Assembly (NCBI RefSeq): GCF_014636475.1 | Contig: NZ_BMEL01000004.1 | Span: forward strand, 124,001-188,000 | Direction: 5' to 3' | DNA: 64,000 nt | Source: Halobacillus andaensis | GTDB taxonomy: Bacteria; Bacillota; Bacilli; Bacillales; Halobacillaceae | Shown: positions 16,286-25,274 of the stretch, piece after piece | Position numbering within the stretch: the stretch's first letter is position 1 | Layout: the number at the start of each line of letters is the position of its first letter | Made by a program: the position numbers and the translations under genes | Notes under the pieces: model-generated | Told to the model about the DNA's origin: nothing | The model's input: only the letters and a program-made list of their open reading frames with translations | Databases searched by the model: none

Positions 16286-16349
16286 GGTACCAGGTACACT
16301 TTTTCTCCCCTCCTGTACCTGGTACCAAAAAAGTACCAAAAAAAGTACC
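16286..16349. repeat. GTACCWGGTAC array locus C (2 copies plus half-sites)
   Basis: Copies begin at 16287 (A type) and 16315 (T type), 28 bp apart, with a pyrimidine-rich 17-bp spacer. Two further GTACC half-sites at 16333 and 16345 look like decayed copies. Confidence 0.88.
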
Positions 16350-16435
16350 AAACTGTAATAGAAATGTAAGAGTGAAAGTGCTAAAAAAAGGTAATAGGGG
16401 GAGTAACACCAATTCTATGGATTGAGGTGGTCAGA

Positions 16436-17365
16436 TTGAAAGGAATTATCCTTGCTGGTGGAAGCGGAACGAGGTTGTCTCCAAGTACAATAAGCGTGAA
16501 TAAACACTTGCTTGCGGTGTACGACAAGCCGATGATTTATTACCCTTTATCTGTATTAATGCTTGCCCAAATTGAAGACATTTTGATTATTAGTACGCCT
16601 GAAGATGTGAACCGATTTGAAAGTCTATTAGGGAACGGTGAATCTTTAGGCATCTCGATTACCTATCAATCTCAAGAAGATCCAGATGGCATTCCTGAAG
16701 CATTAGTGATAGGGGAAGACTTTATTGGTGATGACGATGTAACGCTCATCCTTGGAGACAATATTTTTTATGGGCAGGGGTTCACAACGCTTCTTCGTAA
16801 AGCCATTCAACAGCATGAGCACGCTACCGTTTTTGGCTATCGTGTCAAAGATCCAGAGCGGTTTGGGGTCGTTGAATTTGATGAACGAAAAAAAGTGGTT
16901 TCCTTAGAAGAGAAGCCCGATGATCCTAAATCAGATTTTGCGGTAACGGGACTCTATATTTACGATCACCACGCGGTCGACATTGCTAAGCATCTCTCTC
17001 CATCAGAGCGTGGAGAATTAGAGATCACCGATCTAAACAAGGAATATTTAGAGAAGCAGCAGCTTGACGTTCAGCTGCTCGGTCGAGGGTTTGCCTGGAT
17101 GGACGCCGGCACCCACGATTCGTTATTTGAAGCCTCTGAATTTGTGAAAAATATTCAGCAAAGACAGGGATTCAAACTCGCTTGTATTGAGGAAATCGCC
17201 TACTATATGGGTCACATCGATAAGCAGGAATTAATGCAAATTGGACATTTCATGGCGAAGACCGATTATGGCCAATACTTGATTGATATCGCTAACCGTA
17301 GACACATTGAACAATACTGGGAGGAGTTTGACAGCCATCCTATGTTAGAGGTGACGAAGCCATGA
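16436..17365 (+). CDS. rfbA: Glucose-1-phosphate thymidylyltransferase
   Basis: A 309-residue nucleotidyltransferase starting [16 protein letters not shown], the classic RfbA/RmlA N-terminus. It also has [25 protein letters not shown] and [14 protein letters not shown]. It makes dTDP-glucose from glucose 1-phosphate and dTTP. TTG 16436 is chosen because GAGGTGG ends 5 bp upstream and the conserved Met-Lys-Gly follows. Length is slightly above average owing to the C-terminal extension. First gene of a seven-gene sugar operon and overlaps rfbB by 4 bp. Confidence 0.93.
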   Translation: MKGIILAGGSGTRLSPSTISVNKHLLAVYDKPMIYYPLSVLMLAQIEDILIISTPEDVNRFESLLGNGESLGISITYQSQEDPDGIPEALVIGEDFIGDDDVTLILGDNIFYGQGFTTLLRKAIQQHEHATVFGYRVKDPERFGVVEFDERKKVVSLEEKPDDPKSDFAVTGLYIYDHHAVDIAKHLSPSERGELEITDLNKEYLEKQQLDVQLLGRGFAWMDAGTHDSLFEASEFVKNIQQRQGFKLACIEEIAYYMGHIDKQELMQIGHFMAKTDYGQYLIDIANRRHIEQYWEEFDSHPMLEVTKP

Positions 17366-18387
17366 ATCGTTCAAAGCCACTTCTTGTGACGGGCGGGGCA
17401 GGATTTATCGGTTCCAATTTTATTAAGTATTACTTGGATACGTATCCGAATGTTCCTCTCGTTAACGTCGACAAGCTCACGTACGCTGGGTCGACCTCAA
17501 AGGTAAAAGAAGTAGAAAGTCACGAAAACTATCACTTTATTCATGGGGATATTACAGATGAAAAGCTCATTCATCAGATCTTTGAAGACTTTCCGATTAA
17601 AGGGATCATTCATTTTGCAGCGGAATCGCATGTAGACCGATCGATTGAAGATGCAAGCTCATTTATCGATACAAATGTAAAAGGAACGATGATCCTTTTG
17701 CAGGCAGCGAAGCATGCGTGGGAACAGCGCGGCGAACTTAAGACGGCTCGCTTCCACCAGATTTCTACGGATGAAGTCTATGGCTCATTGGATGATGATG
17801 GGAAGTTTAATGAACATACGCCATATGACCCTCGAAATCCTTACAGCGCCTCTAAAGCAGGGGCTAATTTACTTGTGAAAAGTTTTGGCTATACATATGG
17901 AATGAACGTGGTGCTATCCAGCAGTTCCAACAACTATGGTCCCAACCAGCATGTTGAAAAATTGATTCCGACGATTATTTCAAATGCGCTGAATCATCGC
18001 TCGATCCCTATTTATGGGGATGGCAAAAATATAAGAGATTGGCTTTACGTGGAGGATCACTGTCGCGCGCTTGATCTCATTTTTCATCATGGAAAATCAA
18101 TGGAGAGCTTTAATGTCGGAGGCGGGAATGAAATGAAGAATATCGATTTAGCTGCGGAGATCTGTGAGATTCTTGATCAAACCTATCCTGCTTATAAGGG
18201 CGATTTAGCTAGTTTTAAAGAATTAATCACGTTTACGAAAGATCGGCTGGGTCATGATCGCAGGTATGCAGTGGACGATACGAAATTAAGAGGAACGCTG
18301 GGCTGGCAGCCAATCATTGACATGCAGCAAGGGTTACAAGAAACTGTGGAATGGTACGTCGATCAATGGACACCGCTCAGCCGTTAA
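17362..18387 (+). CDS. rfbB: dTDP-glucose 4,6-dehydratase
   Basis: A 341-residue extended SDR. The NAD-binding motif is [12 protein letters not shown], followed by [19 protein letters not shown] (catalytic Thr-Asp-Glu) and YSASKAG (Tyr and Lys). It converts dTDP-glucose to dTDP-4-keto-6-deoxyglucose. No rfbC or rfbD follows. Instead an acetyltransferase and a WecE-like aminotransferase do, so the product is probably a 4-acetamido sugar rather than rhamnose. Confidence 0.94.
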   Translation: MNRSKPLLVTGGAGFIGSNFIKYYLDTYPNVPLVNVDKLTYAGSTSKVKEVESHENYHFIHGDITDEKLIHQIFEDFPIKGIIHFAAESHVDRSIEDASSFIDTNVKGTMILLQAAKHAWEQRGELKTARFHQISTDEVYGSLDDDGKFNEHTPYDPRNPYSASKAGANLLVKSFGYTYGMNVVLSSSSNNYGPNQHVEKLIPTIISNALNHRSIPIYGDGKNIRDWLYVEDHCRALDLIFHHGKSMESFNVGGGNEMKNIDLAAEICEILDQTYPAYKGDLASFKELITFTKDRLGHDRRYAVDDTKLRGTLGWQPIIDMQQGLQETVEWYVDQWTPLSR

Positions 18388-19313
18388 TTTCTGTTGTTGT
18401 TCCTGTTTATGGCTGCCGCTCCTGCTTACACGAATTATGCGAACGTGTGAGGACAACGATTACAAACATTCCCGCTGAGTATGAAATCATTTTAGTCAAT
18501 GATGCAAGTCCTGACCATGCGTGGGAAACAATCGTTCAACTGGGCAAGGAAGATGAACGAGTGAGAGGAATTGATCTAGCCAGGAATTTTGGACAGCATT
18601 ACGCCATTACGGCTGGTTTAGACCACACATCCGGCAATTGGATCGTGGTGATGGACTGTGATTTACAGGACCGTCCCGAAGAAATCGCCTCTCTTTTTCA
18701 AAAAGCGCAGGAAGGGTATGAAGTGGTCTTTGGCAAAAGAGTACATCGTCAGGATCAGTTAAAGAAACGTCTCTCATCAAAATTATTTTACCGAACGTAT
18801 GATTATTTCACGGGACATTCCTCGGATCATACGGTAGCTAATTTCAGTATCGCCGCGAAAAAAGTAATTGAGGGATTTAGGCAGATGAAAGAGCAAAATC
18901 GACTCTATCCTCTTTTTCTTCAGTGGATGGGCTACAAGACGACGAGCATTCCTGTTAAGCATAATGGAAGAGGCGATGGAAACTCTTCGTATAGCTTAAA
19001 GAAGCTGGTTACATTAGCGACCGATACGATCATAGCTCAGTCGAACAAACCATTGAGATTATCGATTCAATTCGGTTTTTTCATTTCACTAGGTTCGTTC
19101 ATTTATGGATTGTATTTATTTATCCGTTACTTCTTTATGGATCAGCATGTACAAGGCTGGACAAGCGTTATGGTCAGCATGTATTTCATAGCCGGGCTGA
19201 TGTTTTTTAATTTCGGTATTCTCGGTCTCTATATAGGGAAAGTGTTTGATGAAGCAAAAGGAAGACCGCTCTATCTGATTCGGGAACAGATTAATGAAAG
19301 GAAGCGGAGGTGA
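18351..19313 (+). CDS. Membrane-associated family 2 glycosyltransferase
   Basis: A 320-residue GT2 enzyme. The GT-A domain has [19 protein letters not shown] and the metal-binding MDCDLQDRPEE. Two C-terminal membrane helices (about residues 228-250 and 265-290) fit the polyprenyl-phosphate glycosyltransferase group (GtrB/ArnC/DPM1-like). It may load a sugar onto undecaprenyl phosphate, or transfer the sugar made by its neighbours. The start at 18351 overlaps rfbB by 37 bp; an internal ATG at 18366 is also possible. Confidence 0.82.
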   Translation: MVRRSMDTAQPLISVVVPVYGCRSCLHELCERVRTTITNIPAEYEIILVNDASPDHAWETIVQLGKEDERVRGIDLARNFGQHYAITAGLDHTSGNWIVVMDCDLQDRPEEIASLFQKAQEGYEVVFGKRVHRQDQLKKRLSSKLFYRTYDYFTGHSSDHTVANFSIAAKKVIEGFRQMKEQNRLYPLFLQWMGYKTTSIPVKHNGRGDGNSSYSLKKLVTLATDTIIAQSNKPLRLSIQFGFFISLGSFIYGLYLFIRYFFMDQHVQGWTSVMVSMYFIAGLMFFNFGILGLYIGKVFDEAKGRPLYLIREQINERKRR

Positions 19314-19317
19314 TCAA

Positions 19318-20007
19318 ATGACGTTAGACTATTTACGGCCGACCCCGTGGGATGTAAGGAATTTTCATATTGATACGTTTGAAGTGATGAGCCTGGAAGA
19401 AGATGCTCTTAAGCAGACAGAAGAACGAGAAGGACACTACACCATCAAAGTCGATCCTTTTGATAACCCGAAACCGTTGCTGGAGCATGGATTTTATTAT
19501 GTTGATACTTTAATTGAACCGGTTTGTAAGAAGAAAAAGCTGAACAGGTTCGATCAGGAAGGAACCACGATCTCAACCAAGTATGATCGAGCAAGTATAT
19601 TAACGATCGCTGAAGAGACTTTTGCTCATGGACGGTTCCACAGAGATTTTAACATTCCAAATGAGCAGGCAGATAAAAGGTACATGAACTGGGTGAGCGA
19701 CTTAATCGATAAAGAGCAGATTTATGCTCTGAAATTTAATGAAGAAATTGCAGGATTCTACGGTTTTGAAAAAGAGAATGTACTCCTGCTCGGCATGAGT
19801 AAGGATTATCGTCATAAAGGACTGGCGAAGTCATTCACGAGTAAAGCGTGCGACAAACATATGACGGAAGCAGGGTTGTCTGAACTCCGCACCTCTATAT
19901 CAGCAGCCAATGTGGCTTCCTTAAATTTATTTCACGCATTAGGCTTCCGATTAGAAAGCACGAAAGACATCTACCACAAACTAAATCGTCGATCATCAGG
20001 CAGGTGA
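19318..20007 (+). CDS. GNAT acetyltransferase, WecD-like
   Basis: A 229-residue protein with a C-terminal GNAT fold. MSKDYRHKGLAKSFTSKACDKHM gives the acetyl-CoA-binding loop, and NVASLNLFHALGFRLES is the typical final helix-strand. The N-terminal half (about 100 residues) resembles the divergent part of WecD/RffC, which acetylates the 4-amino group of dTDP-Fuc4N. The ATG at 19318 follows AAGCGGAGGTGATC. Its place beside rfbB and the WecE-like gene supports the role. Confidence 0.75.
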   Translation: MTLDYLRPTPWDVRNFHIDTFEVMSLEEDALKQTEEREGHYTIKVDPFDNPKPLLEHGFYYVDTLIEPVCKKKKLNRFDQEGTTISTKYDRASILTIAEETFAHGRFHRDFNIPNEQADKRYMNWVSDLIDKEQIYALKFNEEIAGFYGFEKENVLLLGMSKDYRHKGLAKSFTSKACDKHMTEAGLSELRTSISAANVASLNLFHALGFRLESTKDIYHKLNRRSSGR

Positions 20008-20010
20008 CTT

Positions 20011-20367
20011 ATGGGATATGCATATATATTTGGAACCATTTTCTTTACGGTTTATGGCCAATTAATTTTAAAATGGAAAATTGATCAATATGGCGGTCTG
20101 CCGGAGCTGTGGAAAGATAAAGTCATTTTTCTCCTGCAGCTGCTGCTCAATCCTTTTATCTTATCAGGTTTCTTATCCGCATTCGTTGCGTCCATTTTTT
20201 GGATGGCCGCGATGACAAAGTTTGATATCAGCTACGCTTATCCATTTATGAGTCTCTCTTTCGTGCTTGTTTTTCTACTATCGGTCTTCATGTTTGGGGA
20301 ACCGATTTCGCTGAAAAAGGTGATGGGAGTCTCGTTCATTGTGATAGGAATTATCGTAATGAGGTGA
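20011..20367 (+). CDS. Small EamA/SMR-type membrane protein, candidate lipid-linked sugar flippase
   Basis: A 118-residue protein with four membrane helices in the layout of EmrE/ArnE-like small transporters. The second half has SYAYPFMSLSFVLVFLLSVFMFGEPISLKK, the usual YP...GEP signature. It lies between acetyltransferase and aminotransferase genes in a sugar operon, so a role in flipping an undecaprenyl-linked sugar is plausible, but drug-export type activity cannot be excluded. The start follows CAGGTGAC. It probably works as a dimer. Confidence 0.72.
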   Translation: MGYAYIFGTIFFTVYGQLILKWKIDQYGGLPELWKDKVIFLLQLLLNPFILSGFLSAFVASIFWMAAMTKFDISYAYPFMSLSFVLVFLLSVFMFGEPISLKKVMGVSFIVIGIIVMR

Positions 20368-20372
20368 TCCAA

Positions 20373-21503
20373 TTGATTCCATTTAACCGCCCATGTGTGG
20401 TTGGAGGAGAAGAAGAATTCATGCAAGAAGCGATCTCCCAAGCTAAGCTGTCTGGAAACGGACCATTTGGTCAAAAGTGTACCGACTGGCTGGAAGATCA
20501 GCTAGGGTGTGAACGGGCATTTATGACTCCATCCTGTACGGCGGCACTCGAAATGGCAGCTCTTTTAACAGAAGCAGGGCCGGAGGATGAAGTCATTATG
20601 CCTTCCTACACGTTCGTTTCCACTGCTAACGCCTTTGCGTTAAGAGGTGCAGCGATTCGTTTTGTCGATATCGATGAAAAAACGCTCAATATTGATCCAG
20701 CGCAAATCAAACAGGCGATAACAGATCGTACAAAAGCGATTGTGGTCGTTCATTATGCGGGAGTCGCCTGCGAGATGGATGAAATTATGCGGCTGGCAGA
20801 GGAGCACGACTTGTGGGTGGTTGAAGATGCGGCCCAGGCGTTAACGAGTACGTATAAAGGAAAGCCTTTAGGCGCCATCGGCCACTTAGCTGCGTTCAGC
20901 TTCCATGAAACGAAAAATTACACGTGCGGGGAAGGCGGCGCTTTGATTATTAACCATGCCCCTTTGATCGAACGAGCCGAGATGATTCAAGAAAAAGGAA
21001 CCAATCGAGCTCAATTCTCTCGCGGAATGGTCGATAAATATTCGTGGCGTGATCTTGGGTCTTCCTATGTGATCAGTGAGCTGAATACAGCCTATCTTTA
21101 CCAGCAATTGAACCACATTGATCAAATTAATGAAGATCGCAAAAAGACTTGGGCTCTGTATGCGAGGGAGCTGCAGCATGTGCTGGCTTTAGACGCCGTC
21201 GAAGGCCCCCACATTCCTGACGAAGCAGAGCATAACGCCCACATGTTTTACTTGAAATGCCGGAATCATAAAGAGCGTGCCGAACTCATTGATCATTTAA
21301 AAAAGAATGCTATTATGTCTGTGCCTCATTACGTACCCTTACATTCCTCTCATGCGGGGGAAATGTATGGAGTATTTTCAGGCAAAGATCGATATACAAC
21401 GAGAGATAGTGAACGATTGGTAAGACTGCCGTTATATTATGGAATGTTAGAAGAGGATGTCCGTCATGTCGTTAAGCAAATTCAACTTTTTTATCAAGTA
21501 TAA
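20373..21503 (+). CDS. wecE: dTDP-4-amino-4,6-dideoxygalactose transaminase (WecE/RffA-like)
   Basis: A 376-residue DegT/DnrJ/EryC1 aminotransferase. The start IPFNRPCVVGGEEEFMQEAI with KLSGNGPFGQKC is characteristic of WecE. The PLP lysine is in SFHETKNYTCGEGGA. It aminates dTDP-4-keto-6-deoxyglucose to dTDP-Fuc4N using glutamate. TTG 20373 after GAGGTGATC is chosen because conserved residues start there; an in-frame GTG at 20364 lies within that ribosome-binding site. It overlaps the next gene by 38 bp. Confidence 0.85.
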   Translation: MIPFNRPCVVGGEEEFMQEAISQAKLSGNGPFGQKCTDWLEDQLGCERAFMTPSCTAALEMAALLTEAGPEDEVIMPSYTFVSTANAFALRGAAIRFVDIDEKTLNIDPAQIKQAITDRTKAIVVVHYAGVACEMDEIMRLAEEHDLWVVEDAAQALTSTYKGKPLGAIGHLAAFSFHETKNYTCGEGGALIINHAPLIERAEMIQEKGTNRAQFSRGMVDKYSWRDLGSSYVISELNTAYLYQQLNHIDQINEDRKKTWALYARELQHVLALDAVEGPHIPDEAEHNAHMFYLKCRNHKERAELIDHLKKNAIMSVPHYVPLHSSHAGEMYGVFSGKDRYTTRDSERLVRLPLYYGMLEEDVRHVVKQIQLFYQV

Positions 21504-23157
21504 ATGGAACATTTTAGCGTGTGTTGTTTTAATCTTGTATCTTTTCCCTTACTTTACCTTAGGAGGAGATACACACATTCGAGTCCACGATAACTTAGAC
21601 TCAAATATTGTATGGTATAAACTGTTGGCGGAAACTGGACAACTCTTTGCAGGGCCTGGGGCTTCTATTCCTAATGTCATTAATGGTCTGCCACGAAGTG
21701 CTCTCCCTTCACCGTTCGATGCTGTGACGTGGCTGTATGTATGGTTTGAGCCTTTTACCGCCTATACGATCAGTCAAACGATTATGCGCTTTGCCGCTTT
21801 TTTTGGTATGTATTTATTGTTGAGCCGTTTTGTTATTCGTGACTTTCGAGGGTCATGGCTTACGGCAGGCTGTTCCTTAGCCTTTGCTATGCTTCCTTTC
21901 TGGCCGTCAGGCGTCCTAACAATTGCAGGATTACCTTTAGCCTTTTATCTATTCTTCACCATCCGGCAGCAGGAAAAAAGAACCCCGTGGTACATTTGGC
22001 TCGCGATAGGCTTCATTCCGCTTTTATCTAATTTTATATTAACCTTTATCTTCTTTCTTGGACTTATGGGGGTCTTATGGCTCATTGAATGGGTTGGGAA
22101 GAAGCGATTTAACATGCCTTTTTTTATCGCCATCGTAGGGATGACAGCTATTTATCTATTGAAAAATTACATGCTGCTCTACACGATGTTCATTGATTCC
22201 ACTTTCACATCGCATCGAAAGGAGAATGAGCTCGGCCACAAAGATCTTCAAGGCACACTTGATCTTTTTGTACATAATTTTCTTAATGGCCACACCCATG
22301 ACATGGCGGTGCACACATCTATTGTATTGCCTGTCCTTATTTTTGGGGTGTTTATTGCCATCGTTCGCGGCGGTTATCCCACCCGGCTGGTTTTACTCTT
22401 TGCCGCAACCCCTGTCCTTTCCATGTGGTATGCCCTTTGGTATTGGGAAGGCTTGCGGCCGCTTAAAGATAGCTTAAACTTACTGAATACCTTTAACTTT
22501 GCCCGTATTCATTTTTTTGACCCGGTGATCTGGTACGTATGCTTTGCTTTAGCATTAGTCATTCTAGTGAAGCAAGTGAAAGCAGGCTGGCTGATCTCAG
22601 CGGCTCTCCTTATCGCTCAGTGCTGGAACGTTTTTCAGTTGAATGAAGAAAATAAATATAGCGAAATCAATACCCCGACATTTAATGAATTTTATTCCAC
22701 CGAATTATTCGATGAAATCAAGGAATATATCGGCGAGGATCCCTCAACATATCGGGTCATTAGTGTGGCGATGCACCCGACGATCGCGCAATATAACGGG
22801 TTTTATACATTGGACACGTACAATAACACCTACCCTCTTGAGTATAAACACCAATTCCGTGACGTAATTGCTGATGAATTGGAGAAAAGTCCTGCATTAG
22901 AAAATTACTTTGATACATGGGGAGGCAGAGCCTACACGTACTCCAGTGAACTTGGAAAACATTATATGTTCAAGAAAACGAGCGACCGGTCGATCGAAGA
23001 ACTTTCTCTTAATACCGAAGCCTTAAAAGAATTAGGCGGGCAGTATGTCTTCTCCGCTCTGCCAATAGAAAACGACGAACAAATAAACCTCCACCACGAG
23101 CAAACATTTGAAAATGAAGCCTCCCCCTGGAGGATTTACCTGTATCAGGTACAGTGA
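21466..23157 (+). CDS. Large polytopic membrane protein, DUF6044/YkoS-like
   Basis: A 563-residue protein with about ten membrane helices in residues 15-395, including a large first extracytoplasmic loop (GGDTHIRVHDNLDSN). A soluble C-terminal domain of about 165 residues follows. The layout resembles GT-C glycosyltransferases and the DUF6044 family (B. subtilis YkoS, beside a GT2 gene there as well), so transfer of the lipid-linked sugar outside the cell is a reasonable inference. ATG 21466 has GAGGATG upstream; 21457 is also in frame. The last residues (YLYQVQ) coincide with a degenerate copy of the GTACC repeat. Confidence 0.7.
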   Translation: MSLSKFNFFIKYKWNILACVVLILYLFPYFTLGGDTHIRVHDNLDSNIVWYKLLAETGQLFAGPGASIPNVINGLPRSALPSPFDAVTWLYVWFEPFTAYTISQTIMRFAAFFGMYLLLSRFVIRDFRGSWLTAGCSLAFAMLPFWPSGVLTIAGLPLAFYLFFTIRQQEKRTPWYIWLAIGFIPLLSNFILTFIFFLGLMGVLWLIEWVGKKRFNMPFFIAIVGMTAIYLLKNYMLLYTMFIDSTFTSHRKENELGHKDLQGTLDLFVHNFLNGHTHDMAVHTSIVLPVLIFGVFIAIVRGGYPTRLVLLFAATPVLSMWYALWYWEGLRPLKDSLNLLNTFNFARIHFFDPVIWYVCFALALVILVKQVKAGWLISAALLIAQCWNVFQLNEENKYSEINTPTFNEFYSTELFDEIKEYIGEDPSTYRVISVAMHPTIAQYNGFYTLDTYNNTYPLEYKHQFRDVIADELEKSPALENYFDTWGGRAYTYSSELGKHYMFKKTSDRSIEELSLNTEALKELGGQYVFSALPIENDEQINLHHEQTFENEASPWRIYLYQVQ

Positions 23158-23305
23158 AATCGAATTTTAGTACCTATTTGTGTACCATATTTGTGTACCA
23201 GGTACAGTGAAGTGAATTTTTGGTACCTGGTACACAACACCCTACTCTCAGTACCAGGTACACAACATTCCATCCTCTGTACCTGGTACCCACAACCATG
23301 GTACC
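23138..23305. repeat. GTACCWGGTAC array locus D (4 intact plus degenerate copies)
   Basis: Intact copies begin at 23195, 23223, 23251 and 23279, each exactly 28 bp apart, alternating A, T, A, T centres. A degenerate copy GTATCAGGTAC starts at 23142 inside the end of the preceding gene, and GTACCTATTTG at 23170 is 28 bp further on. The next spacing (25 bp) suggests a 3-bp deletion. Two frames across the array are translations of repeats, not genes. Confidence 0.92.
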
Positions 23306-23529
23306 CACAACCACAAAACCAACTACCCACAATGTCCAATTCAACTTGCTCTTTTTTTACAGTGTGTCTAGTTTACAATAGAAAGAAGTAATGGTTTGTC
23401 TAATGAATGGTAAGAGAATTAATTGTACAATTAATTTAGAATGTTCCGAAAATAGCAGGAACTCCTGTTAATTTCATAGAAAGCATAGGAAAACGAGCAT
23501 ACAAATAAATCGTAAAGGAGATGGACAAC
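23306..23529 (+). promoter_or_regulatory. Intergenic control region of the symporter operon
   Basis: This 224-bp gap after the repeat array has no gene. It carries the perfect palindrome at 23417-23436 and an AAAGGAG ribosome-binding site at 23514-23520. No consensus sigma-54 promoter was seen here, and I could not fix a clear sigma-A promoter. Confidence 0.5.
23417..23436. promoter_or_regulatory. 20-bp perfect palindrome, candidate operator
   Basis: AATTAATTGT (23417-23426) is followed directly by its exact reverse complement ACAATTAATT (23427-23436). The core ATTGTACAAT resembles sites of GntR/FadR-type repressors. It lies 94 bp before the first gene of the symporter operon. Confidence 0.6.
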
Positions 23530-23808
23530 GTGCCTCCAAAAGAAGATTATCGTTTTAAAATTGCCAATCGAGAAGCTTTAATAGGCGTAGGGTTAGCTAT
23601 CCTCAACTTTGTTTGGTGGTTTGCATTTGCCTACGGACTCGGCAGCAGGCCGCCTGAAGAATATAGCTATATCTTCGGGCTTCCTTCGTGGTTTTTTTAT
23701 AGCTGCATCGGTGGATTTGTCTTGATCGCTGCGCTTGTCACGTTTGTGGTTAAGGTTTTTTTTGTAGAAGTACCGCTGGATGATGAAGGGAAAGGTGATC
23801 GCTCATGA
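23530..23808 (+). CDS. DUF997 (YhdT-like) small membrane protein
   Basis: A 92-residue protein with two membrane helices (about residues 18-37 and 50-75). It resembles YhdT, which is regularly encoded before PanF-type sodium/solute symporters. GTG 23530 is used because AAAGGAGAT ends 8 bp upstream; the ATG at 23521 overlaps that site. The 4-bp overlap with the symporter gene implies coupled translation and probably a joint complex. Precise role unknown. Confidence 0.78.
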   Translation: MPPKEDYRFKIANREALIGVGLAILNFVWWFAFAYGLGSRPPEEYSYIFGLPSWFFYSCIGGFVLIAALVTFVVKVFFVEVPLDDEGKGDRS

Positions 23809-25274
23809 ACATGGCTGTCATCATTCCATTAGTTGCTTTTCTCGTGATCATTTTTGGCGTTGGGTTTTTGGCGAGCCGCTCATTAACAAGGTCCGATCAT
23901 GATTTTATGCAGGATTATTTTCTTGGCGGTCGTCAGCTTGGTGGATTTATTTTAGCGATGACGATGATCGCTACATACGGAAGTGCAAGTAGTTTCATTG
24001 GCGGTCCGGGTGTCGCTTACAATGAAGGATTTGGCTGGGTACTGCTTGCGATGGCGCAAGTGGCATCTGGGTATTTTGTGCTTATGATTCTCGGAAAAAA
24101 GTTTGCGATTATGGCGAGACGATATAATGCCGTCACGCTGACGGATTATTTGAAAGGGCGTTATCAAAGCAAGTGGGTCGTCTTAATTGCCGCCTTTAGT
24201 ATTATTATCTTCTTATTTTCAGCGATGGCAGCCCAGTGGGTCGGCGGCGCCCGTTTAATTGAATCGCTCACGGGTCTCAATTACACCTCTGCTCTTTTCA
24301 TCTTTGCATTATCCGTTCTTATTTATGTTGTCATTGGCGGATTTAAGGCTGTTGCTTTAACCGATATGATTCAGGGCGTTGTCATGGTTGGGGGAACGTT
24401 AATTTTACTAATCGCTACGATTATTGCGGGCGGCGGGATTTCAAATATTATGGCTGACTTAACAGCTGAGAATCCTTCCCTCATAACACCTTTTGGAGCG
24501 AATGAAAGTTTAACGCCTTCTTATGTTTCTTCGTTCTGGATTTTAGTAGGGGTAGCTGTCGTAGGGCTTCCTCAAGTCACCGTTCGTGCCATGTCGTATA
24601 AAAGTTCACGCGCGATGCACCGCGCTCTTATTATCGGTACGTTTGTCGTTGGTTTTATTATGTTGAATATGCACTTAATCGGGGTATTTGCCCGCCCGAT
24701 TCTTCCAGGAATTGAAGTAGGTGATACGGTGATGCCGCTGATCGCACTTGAAGTTCTCCCGCCGTGGGTGGCTGGAATTGTACTCGCCGCTCCGATGGCC
24801 GCGATTATGTCGACCGTCGATTCCTTGCTTCTTCTCGTCAGTTCTTCTGTCGTCAAAGATATTTACGTCAATTACGTCAAACCTGATGCTTCGTATAAGA
24901 GGATTAAGCGAATGAGCTTTGGCGTTACAGCCGTACTCGGCATTCTCGTGTTTCTCATGGCCCTTAACCCGCCAGATTTATTGATTTGGCTCAACTTGTT
25001 TGCGTTTGGCGGCTTAGAGGCGACGTTCATTTGGCCCGTCGTACTGGGGCTGTATTGGAAAACGGGCAATAAATATGGTGCCCTTTCTTCAATGATCGTT
25101 GGTATTGGCTCTTACATTATCATCGATGTATTTTACACGTCGCTTTTTGGCTTGCACAGTGTTGTTTTTCCAGTCATTCTATCCTTAATCGCTTATGTAA
25201 CGATTAGTCTGGCAACGAAGAATCTTGCGTTAAACGCTTATAGTGAACAGCAAAAGCTAGAAGGGAGCATGTAA
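23805..25274 (+). CDS. Sodium/solute symporter (PanF-like, SSS family)
   Basis: A 489-residue SSS-family symporter with about 13 membrane helices. FLGGRQLGGFILAMTMIATYGSASSFIGGPGVAY (around residues 44-77) is the sodium-site region typical of PanF. AAPMAAIMSTVDSLLLLVSSSVVKDIY (around 330) is the other conserved block. PanF imports pantothenate, but the operon encodes a hydrolase, hydroxyacid dehydrogenase, SDR and aldehyde dehydrogenase, so the natural substrate here may be a different carboxylate or amide. Sodium coupling fits a halophile. Confidence 0.82.
   Translation: MNMAVIIPLVAFLVIIFGVGFLASRSLTRSDHDFMQDYFLGGRQLGGFILAMTMIATYGSASSFIGGPGVAYNEGFGWVLLAMAQVASGYFVLMILGKKFAIMARRYNAVTLTDYLKGRYQSKWVVLIAAFSIIIFLFSAMAAQWVGGARLIESLTGLNYTSALFIFALSVLIYVVIGGFKAVALTDMIQGVVMVGGTLILLIATIIAGGGISNIMADLTAENPSLITPFGANESLTPSYVSSFWILVGVAVVGLPQVTVRAMSYKSSRAMHRALIIGTFVVGFIMLNMHLIGVFARPILPGIEVGDTVMPLIALEVLPPWVAGIVLAAPMAAIMSTVDSLLLLVSSSVVKDIYVNYVKPDASYKRIKRMSFGVTAVLGILVFLMALNPPDLLIWLNLFAFGGLEATFIWPVVLGLYWKTGNKYGALSSMIVGIGSYIIIDVFYTSLFGLHSVVFPVILSLIAYVTISLATKNLALNAYSEQQKLEGSM

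Larger units (their letters stand above)
16099..16435 (+). other. Intergenic region with terminator and repeat locus C
   Basis: The 337 bp between the orphan gene and rfbA hold a terminator (16233-16280), a GTACCWGGTAC locus (16286-16349) and the rfbA ribosome-binding site. A 64-codon frame across it is explained by repeat sequence and has no usable start. No clear rfbA promoter was found by eye. Confidence 0.6.

Noticed and set aside
16175-16369. A 64-codon frame before rfbA
   Set aside because: It spans a terminator and repeat locus C and has no SD.
23145-23391. Open frames on both strands across repeat locus D (about 65 codons each)
   Set aside because: They translate the GTACC repeats into Tyr/Val/Pro/Trp/Cys-rich strings, lack ribosome-binding sites, and overlap on both strands.
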